Positions 46,705-60,348 of a stretch of DNA of 64,000 bases are shown here, piece by piece (within the stretch, counting starts at the first letter, position 1; each line of letters opens with the position of its first letter). A model generated the notes under the pieces. The model searched no databases, was not told where the DNA came from, and was given only the letters and a program-made list of their open reading frames with translations. The stretch spans positions 85,606,644-85,670,643 of the forward strand of contig NC_088295.1 of NCBI RefSeq assembly GCF_032854445.1. Reading direction: 5' to 3'. Made by a program: the position numbers and the translations under genes. Source of the stretch: Liolophura sinensis (lineage: Eukaryota; Mollusca; Polyplacophora; Chitonida; Chitonidae).

Positions 46705-49700
46705 AGACAGAAGAGATTTGCATATATTTAAGGGAATTCTATTATTGATTCAGAAACACTAGAAATCATCATATAGTCCTGGGCTTGGAAATACTGCGTT
46801 ATAACAAGTGAAACGTATACAAACACCGTACACATATCTGTACTTCACACGAGTAAAGTTCGCCAGTGACTTGCCAAAGGTTGGTGTTTTACCTCACGCA
46901 TCCATAAAAATGACCGCCGTCGAATAAGTGAGAAATTCTTGAGTATATGGTGTTATAATCAATAATGTACCAAATCCCTATGTCATGATATTGGACTCTT
47001 TGGGCCGCGTGAAACAACTCATATAAAGGATTATACAGCGCCATATGCTTGTATATTGAAAGGTTCGTAGGCCTGTACTGGCGCTTACTGCCTCTCAAAG
47101 GCATACCGCGTTGTTTTGTGGTATACTTGAAGCCATTAGCTGTTCTTGATCCAGGAAGAGCCAAACCCCGTAAAAGTCGTCTGGAAATAGTGTATATGGC
47201 ATTAGGGTCCTGGGCTTAGCCCGGGGAATGTACATGGCTTAAGATCCCGGGAATGAGGATATGCGTTAATCCTACATAAAGCCTCGCACCGACCCTCCGA
47301 TGTCATCGAGGATCAACAAGTTAATGGTATACCAGAGATCGAACGTCCCAGGGGAGCTTTTTCAACAGGTCTGCCTGACGCCTCTAACACGAATAGACAA
47401 GTGTACTTTCTCAGTTAGCCAATTAATGCGTCAGGAATTCATGCTAAATTAATCATTATACCTCCTGTAGTTGAATGGTAGGTTATTCCTAGGAGCGGAA
47501 AGGGTTGGGAAATGGAGCTCACAGGTTTTGCGATTATGAATATTGTATGGGAAATAAATATTTCAAGAAAAAACGGTTTAGATAGCGAAGTTTTGTTCAC
47601 CAGGTAGAACAGCAGTATAGAGGGAGATGCCACGATCTTATGCTGAAAGCCCCATGTAAAGCACTTTTGACTAGATATTCGCCAGGGAACTCTGACACTA
47701 GCGTGACACAGCTTTGTGAGGCTTACAGCAATCTGCCCAACCTGGGGCTTACATTAACAAACGTAACTCACGATACCTGAAAGTCCCTTCAGCCTTAACT
47801 TTTAACCATTCACAGTGCCGAAACATCTCATCGTGTGAGTGGCCAGTCGGTCTACATGCCCATGCACATGTCTTTGATTCTCTGCCCTGACCTAAAGCCA
47901 TATAGACGATATGTTCGAATCAATCTTTTGGCCAAGAGACAACGGTTTTACGTCAAGAGTATTGTCAAGTACCTGGCGAGTTCCGGTAATTCCTTTAAGT
48001 GAGATATTTTTAAAACTAAACAGGTAAAAACAAATGGTGAACGTATATATTTGGGCTGCATGCATAAATAATAACCACTACTATTACACAATTTGGAATT
48101 CACAAAATTGCATCGTTGTTTAAGTATTAATGTAATTTCGCTGCATGGATTCAGTCTTCTATGTGTGGATCTTCAGGATTGTACATACAACGGCCAGAGC
48201 AGGCTTGAATGTCTATACCCCTTGATCAGGGAAATTTCTATAGATTCCCTGCTCTGTGTTCATACATGGGTCTTGGTTACTGAAAGCGGTCGACGGCACT
48301 TGTGAGGCTTTTAATACCCTGTGGTCTTACGTTCATGGATGACCACTTCCCTTCCAGCAACAGATCGTGCAAGTCTGTACGTCACACTTAGGGAAGTTTG
48401 TCATAGGCCAACAGTAACTTATAATAAATGTCCGTGGCTTATCAGGGGAAATCTTGTGCCCCCACCCATGTAAAGACCACCATCGTATAAGTGTGTAATA
48501 ATGTCACTGAGTATGTCGTTATAAGCAACGATCAAATGACAAAATAAGTCTCTGCCCTTCATATATGTATAATTGCTTACAAACGATGTACTTGTTTGCA
48601 GTTTAAAGTCTGCAGGTTGCAGGAATAATTTTTTCAAGCCTTTCAAGCAGCCTTATCTATTCAGGGTCAACCATTTCTAGAATGCACAGCAGTGTGTTAT
48701 CACGGCAAAACGTCATTATAAATCGGTGTATTCTTCTCGAGAGTCTGACTGAATTAAAACCGCCCGCGCTTCCCTCTGTGCAACCATATATGACTTCAAC
48801 TGATTTAGTAGCATGCATATTAGCAAAGTACCAGCATACTTCATTGTATGTGCATGTTAAACTCGGCTATAATTCACATGGTGCAACTTTTAGAACGCCC
48901 ACGCCTACCAGACTGACGGATACTTTTTGTACAAGACATCCAATTTCTTAAAAGTATTTTTTAAAAATTGACATCAGTGGATTGTGTAAGAAGGCTATGT
49001 CGTGTAAGTGGTGTAGTTGCCGTGTTGTAGCAGTCTAGTCTTCTAACAGCTCGATCACTCTGTCTCTTGCCATAGGCTGATAAGAAATCAATCTGCAGGC
49101 ATAAGCTGACTAGTTTGTAGGGAACAATCAAATTGCGTGCAACGCTCGAAACAAAAAGTGTAAAATGGCCGTCATTAAAAGAGTATTGGCAAGATCTGTT
49201 AGCACAAGACAGCGTGTGATGCCATGGGAACTAATGGCGTGCAATTGTTAAATTCCACTTCCGATGTCTAAAATAATTTTGAGCAGCTATTGATTCTTCT
49301 TCGAAACTGAAGAACAACACTAAAAAATTAAGACATTTGCTTAACAAATATAATAAGAATATTCCCAGAGAGAGAGTGTGTTAGGACAAACATAGAAATC
49401 AGTGATGTGTAAGGGCCACTTGGAACCGTGTCTTTAAAGGCTATATCGTTTGGGATGTCTACATCGACTGAAATTTCTTGTGAACTTCTTAAACTGACTA
49501 CGAATACTCACAATAGATCAATTACACTGAGATTTGGCGTATACGTCCATCAAGTATATCATTTAGTGTTCAAATTCATGGTAAACGGGAAAAGCGTGTT
49601 CTGCACATCCACGCCATATAAATACATTTATTTATCTAGAAGTGGGCTCAAGCCCATCTCATGGGAAGGTCTTCAAGAAGCTTAAGGATGGTCGTGTGTT

Positions 49701-49770
49701 CTCACTGACTCTGTCAGGTTTCTTTTCATCATAATGCTGGCCGGTGTCGTATAAGTGAAATATTACAGAG
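46705..49770. other. No gene recognised
   Basis: CpG-normal noncoding sequence; short frames only and no array. Confidence 0.5.
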
Positions 49771-49904
49771 TACGGCGTAAAATATCTCCAGAGTGAAGTG
49801 ACAGTACTCGTAGGGTAGACGGTGTGCTCATTTCGCTGCAGCCGTGATGTAAAGGGAAATTTAGATACGGAATAAACAGCGTCTGGCTTGAGGGGCGCTG
49901 AGAA

Positions 49905-50190
49905 AATCTGTGCCTTCTTGGCGGGAAAGAACTGAGCCGGTAGTACAAAGTATAGCTGAGATGGTCATCGCATATGTGGCGGAAAGGGACTGCAGACGTG
50001 GATTAGGCGTAAAGGTCCAGTCGACTGAGACAGTACGCATCTGATTGGCGGGAACGTACTATAGTTGGGGAGTAGACAGTGTAATTGGCTGAGACGGTAA
50101 CCGTCTGCTTGGCGGGAATGGACTGTAGTCGTGAAAAGAAAAGTGTAGTCGGCTGAGACGGTCACTGAAGGACGTCTTTTAACTCTAAGC
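49905..50190 (+). repeat. Degenerate ~64-bp repeat carrying E2F-type sites
   Basis: Four diverged units share GGCTGAGACGGT and CTTGGCGGGAATGGACTGTA phrases. Three contain the perfect E2F core TTGGCGGGAA (49918, 50045, 50109) and a fourth has TGTGGCGGAAA (49975). Confidence 0.65.
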
Positions 50191-50389
50191 CAAATCATAT
50201 CGAAGACTTGTAGCTTCTGCGCTTGGAGCTGAGCGAAAACTAATACAACGACCTCTCTGTCTTTCTGGTATCAGTATACTGTGATTGAATTGGGAGACTG
50301 TGTGGAGCACAAATATACAAACATATATCCTTGTCCACGGATTTTGACATGCACGTCAGTCCAGACGTTGCCTCGGGTTTTTCTTTCCT

Positions 50390-50720
50390 TTTTCCCCCCT
50401 TTTTGTATCACGTGGTCAGTGTGAGCCAGTCACCCGTAGACAGTTCGATGGTTAGCCAATGGCGTGCGGGCAGACAATCAAGACCAGGTATAGAGAATGA
50501 TCAATTACACCGTAATTATCAGTTAACAAGGTACGGCCACCGATCGAGGACCGCGCTGGGACATTCTGACACACATCACTATAAATATCGGTCTCCGAAC
50601 CCTAAACACCTACTATATTCACGGAATTCAGCGCGACGTTATGCAATTACTGAGGCAATTTCCGATAGGCAGGCGCTGGGGCAATGCCATTGATTGAATT
50701 ACGGCATTTACCTAGTACCG
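50390..50720. promoter_or_regulatory. CpG-rich promoter-like or enhancer block
   Basis: Contains an E-box CACGTG (50408), a CCAAT box (TTAGCCAATGGCG, about 50453), ACCGTAATTATC and many CG pairs. A plus frame of 120 codons (50331-50693) covers it but shows no recognisable domain. No transcription unit has been identified next to it. Confidence 0.25.
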
Positions 50721-52285
50721 CTCCGGCTGGTACGTTGACTTCAGAAATGAGATCAGTGTTTTCTTCAGGCCCTGCTATTTTGATACGAATGTCAAGTAAA
50801 GCTTATTCTAAATGGAGATACTTGAAACAAATGTGCGTATAGCGACATCTATTTCGATCCATACAGTCTATATCATGCCTATAGCATGGGCTAACCCCTA
50901 AAACACATATAGATGTAGCCCTCAGGTACATTCTTTCTGACAACCAGACTCTATGTGCTGAGCGGCTGAGCTTTCAAAAAATAGTGCTTTCTCTCCCCGA
51001 GGCTGCACAAGAAACGTGTATACAGATGGCACACTGGTCGATGTTATATCATATCATGTGACAAAACTGCACACCTGAGGGTTGGTAGCCCTATACAAAT
51101 GGTATAACTATGGTCAAAAATACTTGCACCAAGTTTTACCCACATACGCATATATTCATATGAAAATGCATAAGCAAAAATGGAGAATCATCTTACTTGT
51201 TAAAATTATGCCCAGTCTATTGTTAATATTAAGTTATATTGTGCTGAGTATCTCATTTGGAGTCACACACAAACACACACTTTAACGACAACTCCACAAT
51301 GGACATGTTTTTGTACTTTAAACAAAACCAGTCCGCGTTTGGCGATTTACTAACGAGCGACGTACATATATGCACACCATATTCGTGCACAAACGGGAAA
51401 CGAGCATCGTCGACCGCTTATTATCAGTAGGGGACCTAGGAACACTAGGAGCGGAAAATTTACAGATCCCCTGTCCATGACCGGTTTTGAACCGACATCC
51501 GTGTGTTCTAGCGATTGAAAGGCGAGACCGCTCTCAAAATGTACAAAAAATTCAAGGCAAATGTTTACAGGCGTAACGTTATACATTTAATTGTAACAAG
51601 TGCATGCCTATAGCAAGGGTGCCCACTTGTTTCGAACCCATCTAAGAAGTCACAAATGTCAAAATATAAACAGATATATTTAATAACCCAATTATACAGT
51701 TAAACAACTCACCAAACCAGATGGATCCTTCTGATGCTCAACTGCATGAGCCAACATGCAGAATGTCTGATAGCGGACAATGTCAGATGTAAATGTACGT
51801 TGACCATCATATATCATAAAAAATGTTATATCCAATAACGCGCCACACCTTTTACCATACTATCCACCCATATATAGATGTATATAGGCCAGTGGGCATT
51901 AAATGTTCATGACGAGGTCTTCGAAAAACGTAAACCCGAATACCAAAATTATACCATCATCACTGAGTTTAACCAGCTGACATCACAGATTTATGACGAC
52001 ATTTTATACTTCTATAGACAAAGATTTTGACCAAGCAAAATAAATGCACAACAGAAAGTGTACTGCAAAAACTGCATGTTTTTTTTTTTTTTTTTTGTTC
52101 TTTCTTGTATCTGAAACTTCGATGGCCCCGATGAATATGTCCGTAGAAAGCACGTTAATCTTACATTTGGCACCTATGAACCCCAGCGCAAGGACTCTTC
52201 CGCTGCATTGTGTGCCAGTAATTGGTCGCTCTTTGCAAAGGTGACAAACAAGACTATTATGGATAGCAATTTTCACATTTATCAA
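50721..52285. other. No gene recognised; one SINE-like head
   Basis: At 51,479-51,535 the minus strand has GAGCGGTCTCGCC and GTCGGTTCAAAACCGG, an A-box and B-box pair typical of a tRNA-derived SINE. A T-run lies at 52,079-52,096. Otherwise featureless. Confidence 0.45.
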
Positions 52286-52570
52286 GTGATAACTTTCTCC
52301 CTTCTATTCAAGTCACCATGGCGAGAGGTGGTCACGATTAACACAGCTCGGGCCGACTGAATGGGCGAGGTAACAGTGATTAACTGTCTTAACTAAGAGG
52401 CCAAGGCGAGACTGGAATCCAGTTAGCGGTAGCAATTGGACGCTGCCAACAGGACACTCACGGGGCGAATTGTTGAGGATCCATGCGTAGTCACGGGTCA
52501 GAGCACGGGCTGATGTGTGCCCCTGTTGGTCATCGGTTGCCGAGTGTAAAGCCAACTCTGATCAGTATAC
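52286..52570. promoter_or_regulatory. Candidate conserved regulatory block
   Basis: GC-balanced, non-repetitive, with CACGATTAACACAGC and CAGTGATTAACTGTC (HNF1/homeodomain-like half sites, the second nearly palindromic). No coding pattern. Confidence 0.22.
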
Positions 52571-53010
52571 ATTTACCAATCGATCCGATCAATCGTGCCT
52601 TTAGTAGTAGCTATTAGATTTTGCATGGGACATACAGCAGCCAGAAAGCTGCCAAACCTAGAGTGTCCCCGGTAAACAGACAAGAACGTTCGCAGATTGA
52701 TTGCAGGGAACCCCCGGACTGTTTGCTCCCAATCTCACCTCGAGAATATATAGAACCAGATGAAATGCCAGGAAGCACGTTTGGTGCCAAAATAATGAGT
52801 TTTTCACATGGTTTTCACACAGAATAGTATATTAAATTTATGCCAAGAAACGGTATTCTCAGGATAAGATGGTTTCAGTATAAGTGCGTCTAACGTGATA
52901 GGTGTACACAGCTATAAGGCATCTCAGCCTGACGTTCTCTGTCGGACAATGGTCGCGAGGAGGTGCAGAGAATGGACCTTTCAAAGCAGGGTACTTTATA
53001 AAATCACTTT

Positions 53011-53559
53011 TCACCTTCCTGTCAACAGCTGGACATCACCGCTGGACAACCTTATAGCTTCGCTGCCAAAGGAGATGATGGCATTATAAACCCCATTTTG
53101 TAAAGTAAACATTTTAAAGCGGCCATCTCCTGCGCTGGAATTGACCGTTATTTTTTTCTTTAGAGTAAACCGCATGAAAGATCGAAAATTAGTAAATATA
53201 GCCTTATACCCTTTTAACAGCTTTCTCTCTAAAACTTGTGTGAAACCGCCTGATCCTTTCATGTGTTTTGTCACCATCCTGGACAACAAAGGTTGTGTAA
53301 TGGTTTCCGGGACAATTGGGAAGGCAAACCGGGGAATCCTCTTATACGTCGAGGAAACAGTTGTGGGCATAGTAAAACTTGACAAAATCTGATCATAAAT
53401 GAAGCGTATGTCAAATCGATGAATGTTTACAGTCATTATGCTGGTTATCTTTGAAGTCAAGCATGCATGATGACCTTGCTCATGCGGTGGAGGGTTTGCC
53501 ATGCAAGTGTGCCACAGGGAACGTTTCGGCCCCACCATGTGTACATACACTACACCCAA
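53011..53559 (-). CDS. Unidentified 182-codon open frame
   Basis: This is the longest frame outside the SIK exon and the minisatellite. It starts with ATG and ends at a stop at 53011. It is basic in the middle (KHMKGSG, ERKLLKGYK, RFTLKKK) and has no transmembrane segment or family motif I know. The plus strand is open over 53141-53392 too, where an acceptor-like T-tract and TTTAG (53152-53163) lead into RVNRMKDRKLVNIALYPF. Neither strand can be chosen, and both may be chance. Confidence 0.15.
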   Translation of the reverse strand: MGVVYVHMVGPKRSLWHTCMANPPPHEQGHHACLTSKITSIMTVNIHRFDIRFIYDQILSSFTMPTTVSSTYKRIPRFAFPIVPETITQPLLSRMVTKHMKGSGGFTQVLERKLLKGYKAIFTNFRSFMRFTLKKKITVNSSAGDGRFKMFTLQNGVYNAIISFGSEAIRLSSGDVQLLTGR

Positions 53560-56199
53560 CCTTCAACTTCGTCTATAAAACATTGACAATATATACTTAC
53601 TACTTGCGGTGCAGGATTAAGGGCAATGCTCTGAACTTAAAGTTAATTGCATGTGTGCCTTTGTGTGTTCGGAATGTTTACAGATTTTACAGAAGGGCAC
53701 TGTCGTACGATATAAGTTTGAGGAAATGTTAATGATAGCAGGTGATCCAGTTGTATGCAACGCACCTTCATTTTACCGAACTTACATGTAACAGCTCTCA
53801 GCTGAATTCGTTGGCTTTAATTCCTGTATTAGCACAAGTTTACTAATGAGATGCAGAACCGGCCATTTACCTTTACACATAAGATTTTATTATTGATAAA
53901 AATCAAGCCTGTTAAATCGACCGTGTGGAGCAACTCGGTCGAGAAGTCGTTTGTTATATATTTGTCGTTCAATGGAGCGATCAAAAGTTTGACATCTAAT
54001 CATTTAGCATGGGCAGAATGACATCCACGTTTTGCGGGATGTCGTGTCTATTGCAAATTTGAGCTCATGTAGATGTAAGAGGCAAGTTTAATACACAATT
54101 TACTCTCGTTGCATCAGTGCAACAAGTCGCTCATCTGTCTTTATGTCGGTTTGGGCGATTTTTGATTTCCTGCCATTTCACATTGTATAACGAGAGACTG
54201 CAGTGTAAGACAACGCGAAACAGTCAGCAGTGGACATTTTGCGGAATTTCTTAGCTATTGAGGATTTGTGCTTGTTTCACAGCGATGCAAGAGGTATTGT
54301 AATGCCTTAATATAGGCATCCACTTCTAGACAGGGTTATGTTTTAGAAATGTAAAGCGTTATGGATCAGATTTGTATGTCTATGGTCCAATAGCCAGAAG
54401 CAATGCTGCACAGCAACAGTTTAGATTGCCCCATAATACATACACCTAGGTACAAAGTCAAAAAGGGAAACAAAACTTTTTAGTACAGTTTTCTGCAGCC
54501 TGCCAGTGCCATCGAACCCTTTCAATGGAACGCCTTTCACCGTACAGGAGGCTTTCTAGTCACTTTTGACGTTGATTGAATTCGTCACACAACACGCAGG
54601 ATCTAACAAATGCTATAAGGCGAGATACGTACACGCCATGTGCAGGACCCTTGTGAAGATGATCAAAAAGCTTGAAGTTCAACCCGATCGTGAAACTGAA
54701 AATATCCACACCGATCCTCGATGATCCGTCCTAATCAGCCTTTCTACAGAGATGAAAAGGCTTGAGATCCAATAGGATTGTATATCAAAGAGATGGAAAG
54801 CCAGGTAAAACATGATCGTAAACAGATGATCAAGTTTGAGGTCTGTACCAAAACCTAGAACTGACTGGTTCATGTAACGCACGAAAACCGTTGTGAACAG
54901 ATCATTATGGATTTGCTGTGACACTTCAAAACATTGTAAGTGTAATCAGTCAATTTTTTAAACTGTTATATTCTTCAAACCTAACTAGTTTCCGCGCTGC
55001 TTGACCTCTTGTGTGTTGTTCTTCATATTGTTCGTCCGTTAGAGGAGTGAAGGTGGACAGCCTGGATGACGTGCTCTTAACACTCCCAGGATGATTTAAA
55101 GCCACCAGTCCGTGTGCCTAGGATAAAAAAAAAAACTGCTGTGAACCAATCATTTGCCAGCCAAAAACCCCTGCAAAAGAACACCAGAATTGAATGTATG
55201 ATAAATACCAGCCTGTGTAACACCGTGCATGTGCTTAGTGCCTGTTCCGTTTGGCAAACCCTACATAGCGTATGTACAACTCGATACACTCAGTGTTAAA
55301 GTGTAAAGTCAGCTCATTCTGATCCAGTATCATGTTTTCAGCTCTTTGACTCAAAATTTCAGTTTGTGGAAACACTGAATGAATGATTATGCCTTAACGC
55401 CCCATCGGCAATATTTCAATCATTAAAATTCAATATTTCTTTCAGTGAAGGATGCATACATGTTAACTCGGTCGCAGTTTCTAAATATACATGATAGACA
55501 TACATTCTCTTTATCTTACGTATGCCTAACATGATTCTAACCAACACTTGAAACAATTTTATTGGTGAGTGAGAATTAAATAATTCCTCGCGATGACACC
55601 AATAGTGAAGCTAAGCCTAAGTAAGCCTACGTACGTCGTCCGTAAGCGCTGGCAGTTATGTAAAGCAAGCGTAGAGAGCGGCACATGCGCTGTAAGGAGT
55701 ATGTCACATTCATTTGGTCGTATTTTCCATTTCTCTACCCCAGTCCATGGGAGACAACTCTTCCTTGACATTCTGGAGCGGATGATGAGTTAAAATCAAA
55801 TATTGACGTGATCTCAACTCACTGATGACGACTGCAGAAGGTGACCATTAAACTTCTGCAAAAATTCACTGTCGTGTTAATTCACTGATGATCAAATGAT
55901 TCAAGGGATTCAATATTCAATATTCAATACTCGTTATAGCAGGACGAGTCCATGCTGCCTAAGTGCTGCCTCCACCGAAGAACCGGTATCAAGCCTTATC
56001 ACCAGACATCACACCTCGACCAAGTAACATTTTACGGACACCAGCCCTCTCAGTACAGGCTGAGGGTCAAGAGAAGCAGCACAAACCATTAGGTCACCAA
56101 AATTCAACTAGATAAGTGATGAACGCGCTCCTGTTTTTACTGGTGAGTTACATCATTGTTTATGGTCTCGGTTTAAAGGAAGTGTGAATATGTAACTGT
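53560..56199. other. No gene recognised; CpG-normal intergenic DNA
   Basis: At 54,658-54,850 three weakly similar phrases (GATGAAAAGGCTTGAG and GATGATCAAGTTTGAG types) recur about 85 bp apart, an old repeat. A hairpin TCGACCG...CGGTCGA lies near 53,917. I see no exons. Confidence 0.5.
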
Positions 56200-56571
56200 T
56201 GACATGTACCAATTCCTGAATATGGATCCGTTCCTGATACCACTGTTAACTCCTTCCATAAATAATTCAAACCAAAAGTCAAATATGCTTCTCAAAGACT
56301 CTGGTTGAGACTTGTCACCATGTCACCATGGTAACACAGTAGGAGAATCATGGCATGCTGACAAGAAGTGTTTTGAGCCAGCAGTTGCTTTGTCCATGTG
56401 ACCAATGAGACACAAAACACAATCAGTTTTACACTACAAGTGACTTTAGTCCAACAAGTGCCCTGTTCAGAACAGTACATCGGTCACTCTCCTCGCCTGT
56501 TTCAGCTTCCCTTCCCCTGGTACATGTAAGACAAAACCAAGTCAACACAGTGATTACATAGCTGGACAATA

Positions 56572-56577
56572 TTTATT
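56572..56577 (-). terminator. Candidate polyadenylation signal AATAAA
   Basis: A second minus-strand AATAAA, close to the point where CpG becomes frequent at about 56.2 kb. That would fit the end of a methylated transcription unit. Confidence 0.25.
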
Positions 56578-57302
56578 ACATATTTTATGTTTTGAAAACA
56601 AATGGCCCTCAAGAGAGGCGAGTTGAGAGATGAGCATAGCTATGTACAGCCTAGCCGCCTTAACAAATATTTGGTAATTGGAGCCCCCTTTCAACTGACT
56701 CCAGGGGGGGCAACCATGGTGTAAATCTCCCATACCACGTTGGCCCCTTACCCCAGGGCTCTGTAACCAATAGTAACAGAACCCTACACATCACAGGAAA
56801 GTTAATAAATTAATACAACAAGTTTTGTGAACATTTTATAATTATACAAGCACCACTCACAATTCACGCACTCCTGACATCAAAGGGGAGGTCATTCCAC
56901 TCAAATTAGGTAATCCAACAATCATAGACAAAGCAAGAGCCCTGTCTCATTAACACACACCTTGAAGTTTTAAATGTCGACCAGTAATCCTGTACAAGCG
57001 GTTACTGTCAAATGCTAGGAGCCTCTGGTGTGAACTGAGGTATACCTGAGGTTACATGCAACTCTAATACATGCTCAACTTTTGATTTTTTTTTTTTTGA
57101 AGAACATGTTATGCATATCAAAGTTGACAGATGTTAAATTGTTACGGTACTCAAAAGAAATCATCAATATAAATACAGAAATGATCTACCTTAAAGTTAA
57201 TGGGTTATTCTTCACTAACACACTGGTATTCAGAACACCCAGTACTAATAAACACTGGAAAACATCCTTATCTGGAAAGTGTTAAATTCCTAGTTGGCAC
57301 TT

Positions 57303-57308
57303 TTTATT
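57303..57308 (-). terminator. Candidate polyadenylation signal AATAAA
   Basis: TTTATT on the plus strand gives AATAAA on the minus strand. It is the first canonical signal I found downstream of the SIK3-like stop codon. There is no other support for its use. Confidence 0.25.
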
Positions 57309-59995
57309 CACATTTAATTACTTTAAATGTATAAATGTTTCCATTAGCACTCAACCATTAAACTTCTGGGCAAGAAGTTTGTCCGCTTTAAACATCCATC
57401 AGAGCAATGTCCCTTTATAGTTACAAATAATTCACATATTTTCAATTTACAGAAAACAAACATCCATATGGGACTAGAACAGCATACATTTTGTTATTTT
57501 GAAACATAAGATGAAAACGACATGAATGTTCACATATTATGTATACTAGGATTTTAAAAACTTGTAAATATATGATGTGAGAGTTACATATAAAACAATG
57601 TTATGTAAAGGTATAAAAATTAGCTGGCATGAACAAGCAGAAAACGCACACTACATCCCAACACATGCCGCTAGGCAGGAGAGGCAATACTTGTAACAAT
57701 CTCAACACTGGTCAAATGCATGTAACATGTGGTATGCATTCCCGAGCATTCTGATATTCACAAGATGAAAAATAAACATTAAAAACGTCACAGAGTAAAC
57801 AGATGCCGATGAAGGGAAAGAAGGGGAGGCGAGAGGTGGGGGTAAAATGAGGAAAAGTTATGAGCATGAGGATTGTAGCCTTGGTTGACTCAAGAGAAGG
57901 ATGTGGTGGTGTGTTGGGTGATATGCATCGTCAAGGAGAGCTGATTAAAATAGATTTCACTGACCATGCAGTGAATTCAGAATCAGCTTACAGCCACAGA
58001 TGCTTCAATCTTCAATATGCCTAGCACTAAAATTGGTGGACTGCACAAAAAAGCTGCATGTTCCCTGTATTTACCCTCTTTATCCGTTAACCTTAGACCT
58101 TGGATACCTTGTGTATACGTCAACCAGCTGATGGAATTTCTCAACATTCCTGGACAACAAAAAACAAAAACACAACAGGCCAACAGGCTCAATGAAAGAC
58201 ACCTGTAGCGGATTATCACCCACTGGCAATAGGGTGCATCAGCTATGTATAAAGAGAATTAAATCATGTATGTCATGAAACAGCAGTGCGATCTACCAAA
58301 TTTAACGACAATACCAGAGATTTCAAGAACAATACAAGTGATCAGTAATAACACAGCTGGTACTGTTGTTCAAATAGACAAAAGCCACTGTTGTTACATG
58401 AGTTACAATGCTTGCTTGCATCTGCTGAGGGCTGGTGAGCCCTATCTAACTGCTATTGGTTGGAATGAACTGTTCAAAAGTGCCATAGACGCAGCCCATG
58501 ATATGAAAGTATACAACTACTGAAGTGTAAGAAAATGCAATGCCCATTAGAGTTTACTAACTTAAATATAAACCATAATTAACACTCAACAAAATAAAGC
58601 TATAGGTTTCCAATTTAAATGTGGACACAAGGATTTTGTTTGTGATGGTCCAATAGTTTGTCCTGTAATTTACTTCACTACAGAGGCTTGGCTAATCTTA
58701 ACTGTCTCTTAATACACTTCTTGCTACACAGTACATAAAACCCTTTATATCAGCTGAAATTCTCCGACAATCTCAACAAAGAGTAACAAAACACAGCAAC
58801 TACATGTGCACTTACCGGTGTAAACACTGATTAAAAGTTGGATAGGATTATTAATATTGCCTTTTCTGACTTCACAATCCACAATACCACTTTCTCAAAC
58901 TCGGTATGTCTTAAAACAACTCATTATGACATCCAAATTGCATAAAGAAAACACCAGATTAAAAAGATTCATGTATATATGGACATGTACAGTAACATGT
59001 ATGTATACAGTACTGTATCATTGCTAGATCCACACCTACACTGTAGCAGGTGCTTGAAATTGTTATTCTAGAGTTTCATATAAGCACATGAAAGTGGCCA
59101 GATTAAAATACCTTTGTACACATATTGTAGAGGTACCCTGAAGGTAACCATCAGAGAAGATATCTGTTTTTAAATACATCAGGGTGCCATCAGAAAGTCA
59201 AGCTTGTGCTAATTCATACAACAGAAAGAAAAGTAGAAATCCCACTCAATTAGATAAACTTGTATTCATGTCTGAGCCAATCAAATGCAGGATCTTTGGA
59301 TTTAATTTTCAAACTATTACAGGGCTCACTTGTTTCGGAAAACAATATGGCCGTGTGAAATGTTAAAGTTGATGTCTTAACAAAAGTTTTAGGGTGGACA
59401 CTATTTTAGGGTGACCATCACTGATCACAGCTTTTACTCTGGGCTGCTATCCTACTCCTCTTCTTCACCAGATCTATCATCATCTTCAACAAAATCTATA
59501 TGCACATGACTTTTCAGGCTATTGCTTTCAAAACTAAGCAGTGAACTATGGAGTAAGATTGTTAACACATGACTTTTCAACTAAACCGTAATACAACTGC
59601 CACACATGCAACACATACATACACAACAAAACAAGTCGTAGTGATCACCATTTCTGTTTGTACGAGTATTGCAAAAAACAATTATACAACTACTAGCTTT
59701 ATACTGTGTACATACAGGTAAGAACTTGAAAGTTGTGCTTATTGCATACCTTATTTTGACCTACCTGTACATGCACATTACGTGAAGCACTCAGATTCCT
59801 TCGATAAATCTAACTAAAGTAAAGAATGTGGAAGAGCCTTGTGTAACCACCCTACTACAGTCCATTGTAAATGCACTTGCTGATGGGATCATTATAGCTT
59901 AGGAGACCACTGTCAGGTCATGCAAGCAATGTGATGGAAAAAAATTGTTTTAAGTGTTTTACACTGTACTCCAGAATATACATGTATCAATCATA

Positions 59996-60348
59996 CAACC
60001 ACCAGCAGCAATATGGTAGGAAGGAAACCCACAACCACCTACAGGTTGCTAGAAGACCACCAGCAGCAATATGGTAGGAAGGAAACCCACAACCATCTAC
60101 AGGTTGCTAGCAGACCACCAGCAGCATTATGGTAGGAAGGAAACCCACAACCATCTACAGGTTGCTAGCAGACCACCAGAAGCATTATGGTAGGAAGGAA
60201 ACCCACAACCATCTACAGGTTGCTAGCAGACCACCAGCAGCATTATGGTAGGAAGGAAACCCACCACCATATACAGGTTGCTAGCAGACCACCAGCAGCA
60301 TTATGGTAGGAAGGAAACCCACAACCATCTACAGGTTGCTAGCAGACC
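59996..60348. repeat. 58-bp tandem array, six copies
   Basis: The unit contains accaccagcagcattatggt, then a ggaaggaaaccc stretch and a CTACAGGTTGCTAGC end. Six copies differ by a few bases. The array lies in the downstream flank or 3' UTR of the SIK3-like gene and has no conserved reading frame. Confidence 0.95.
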
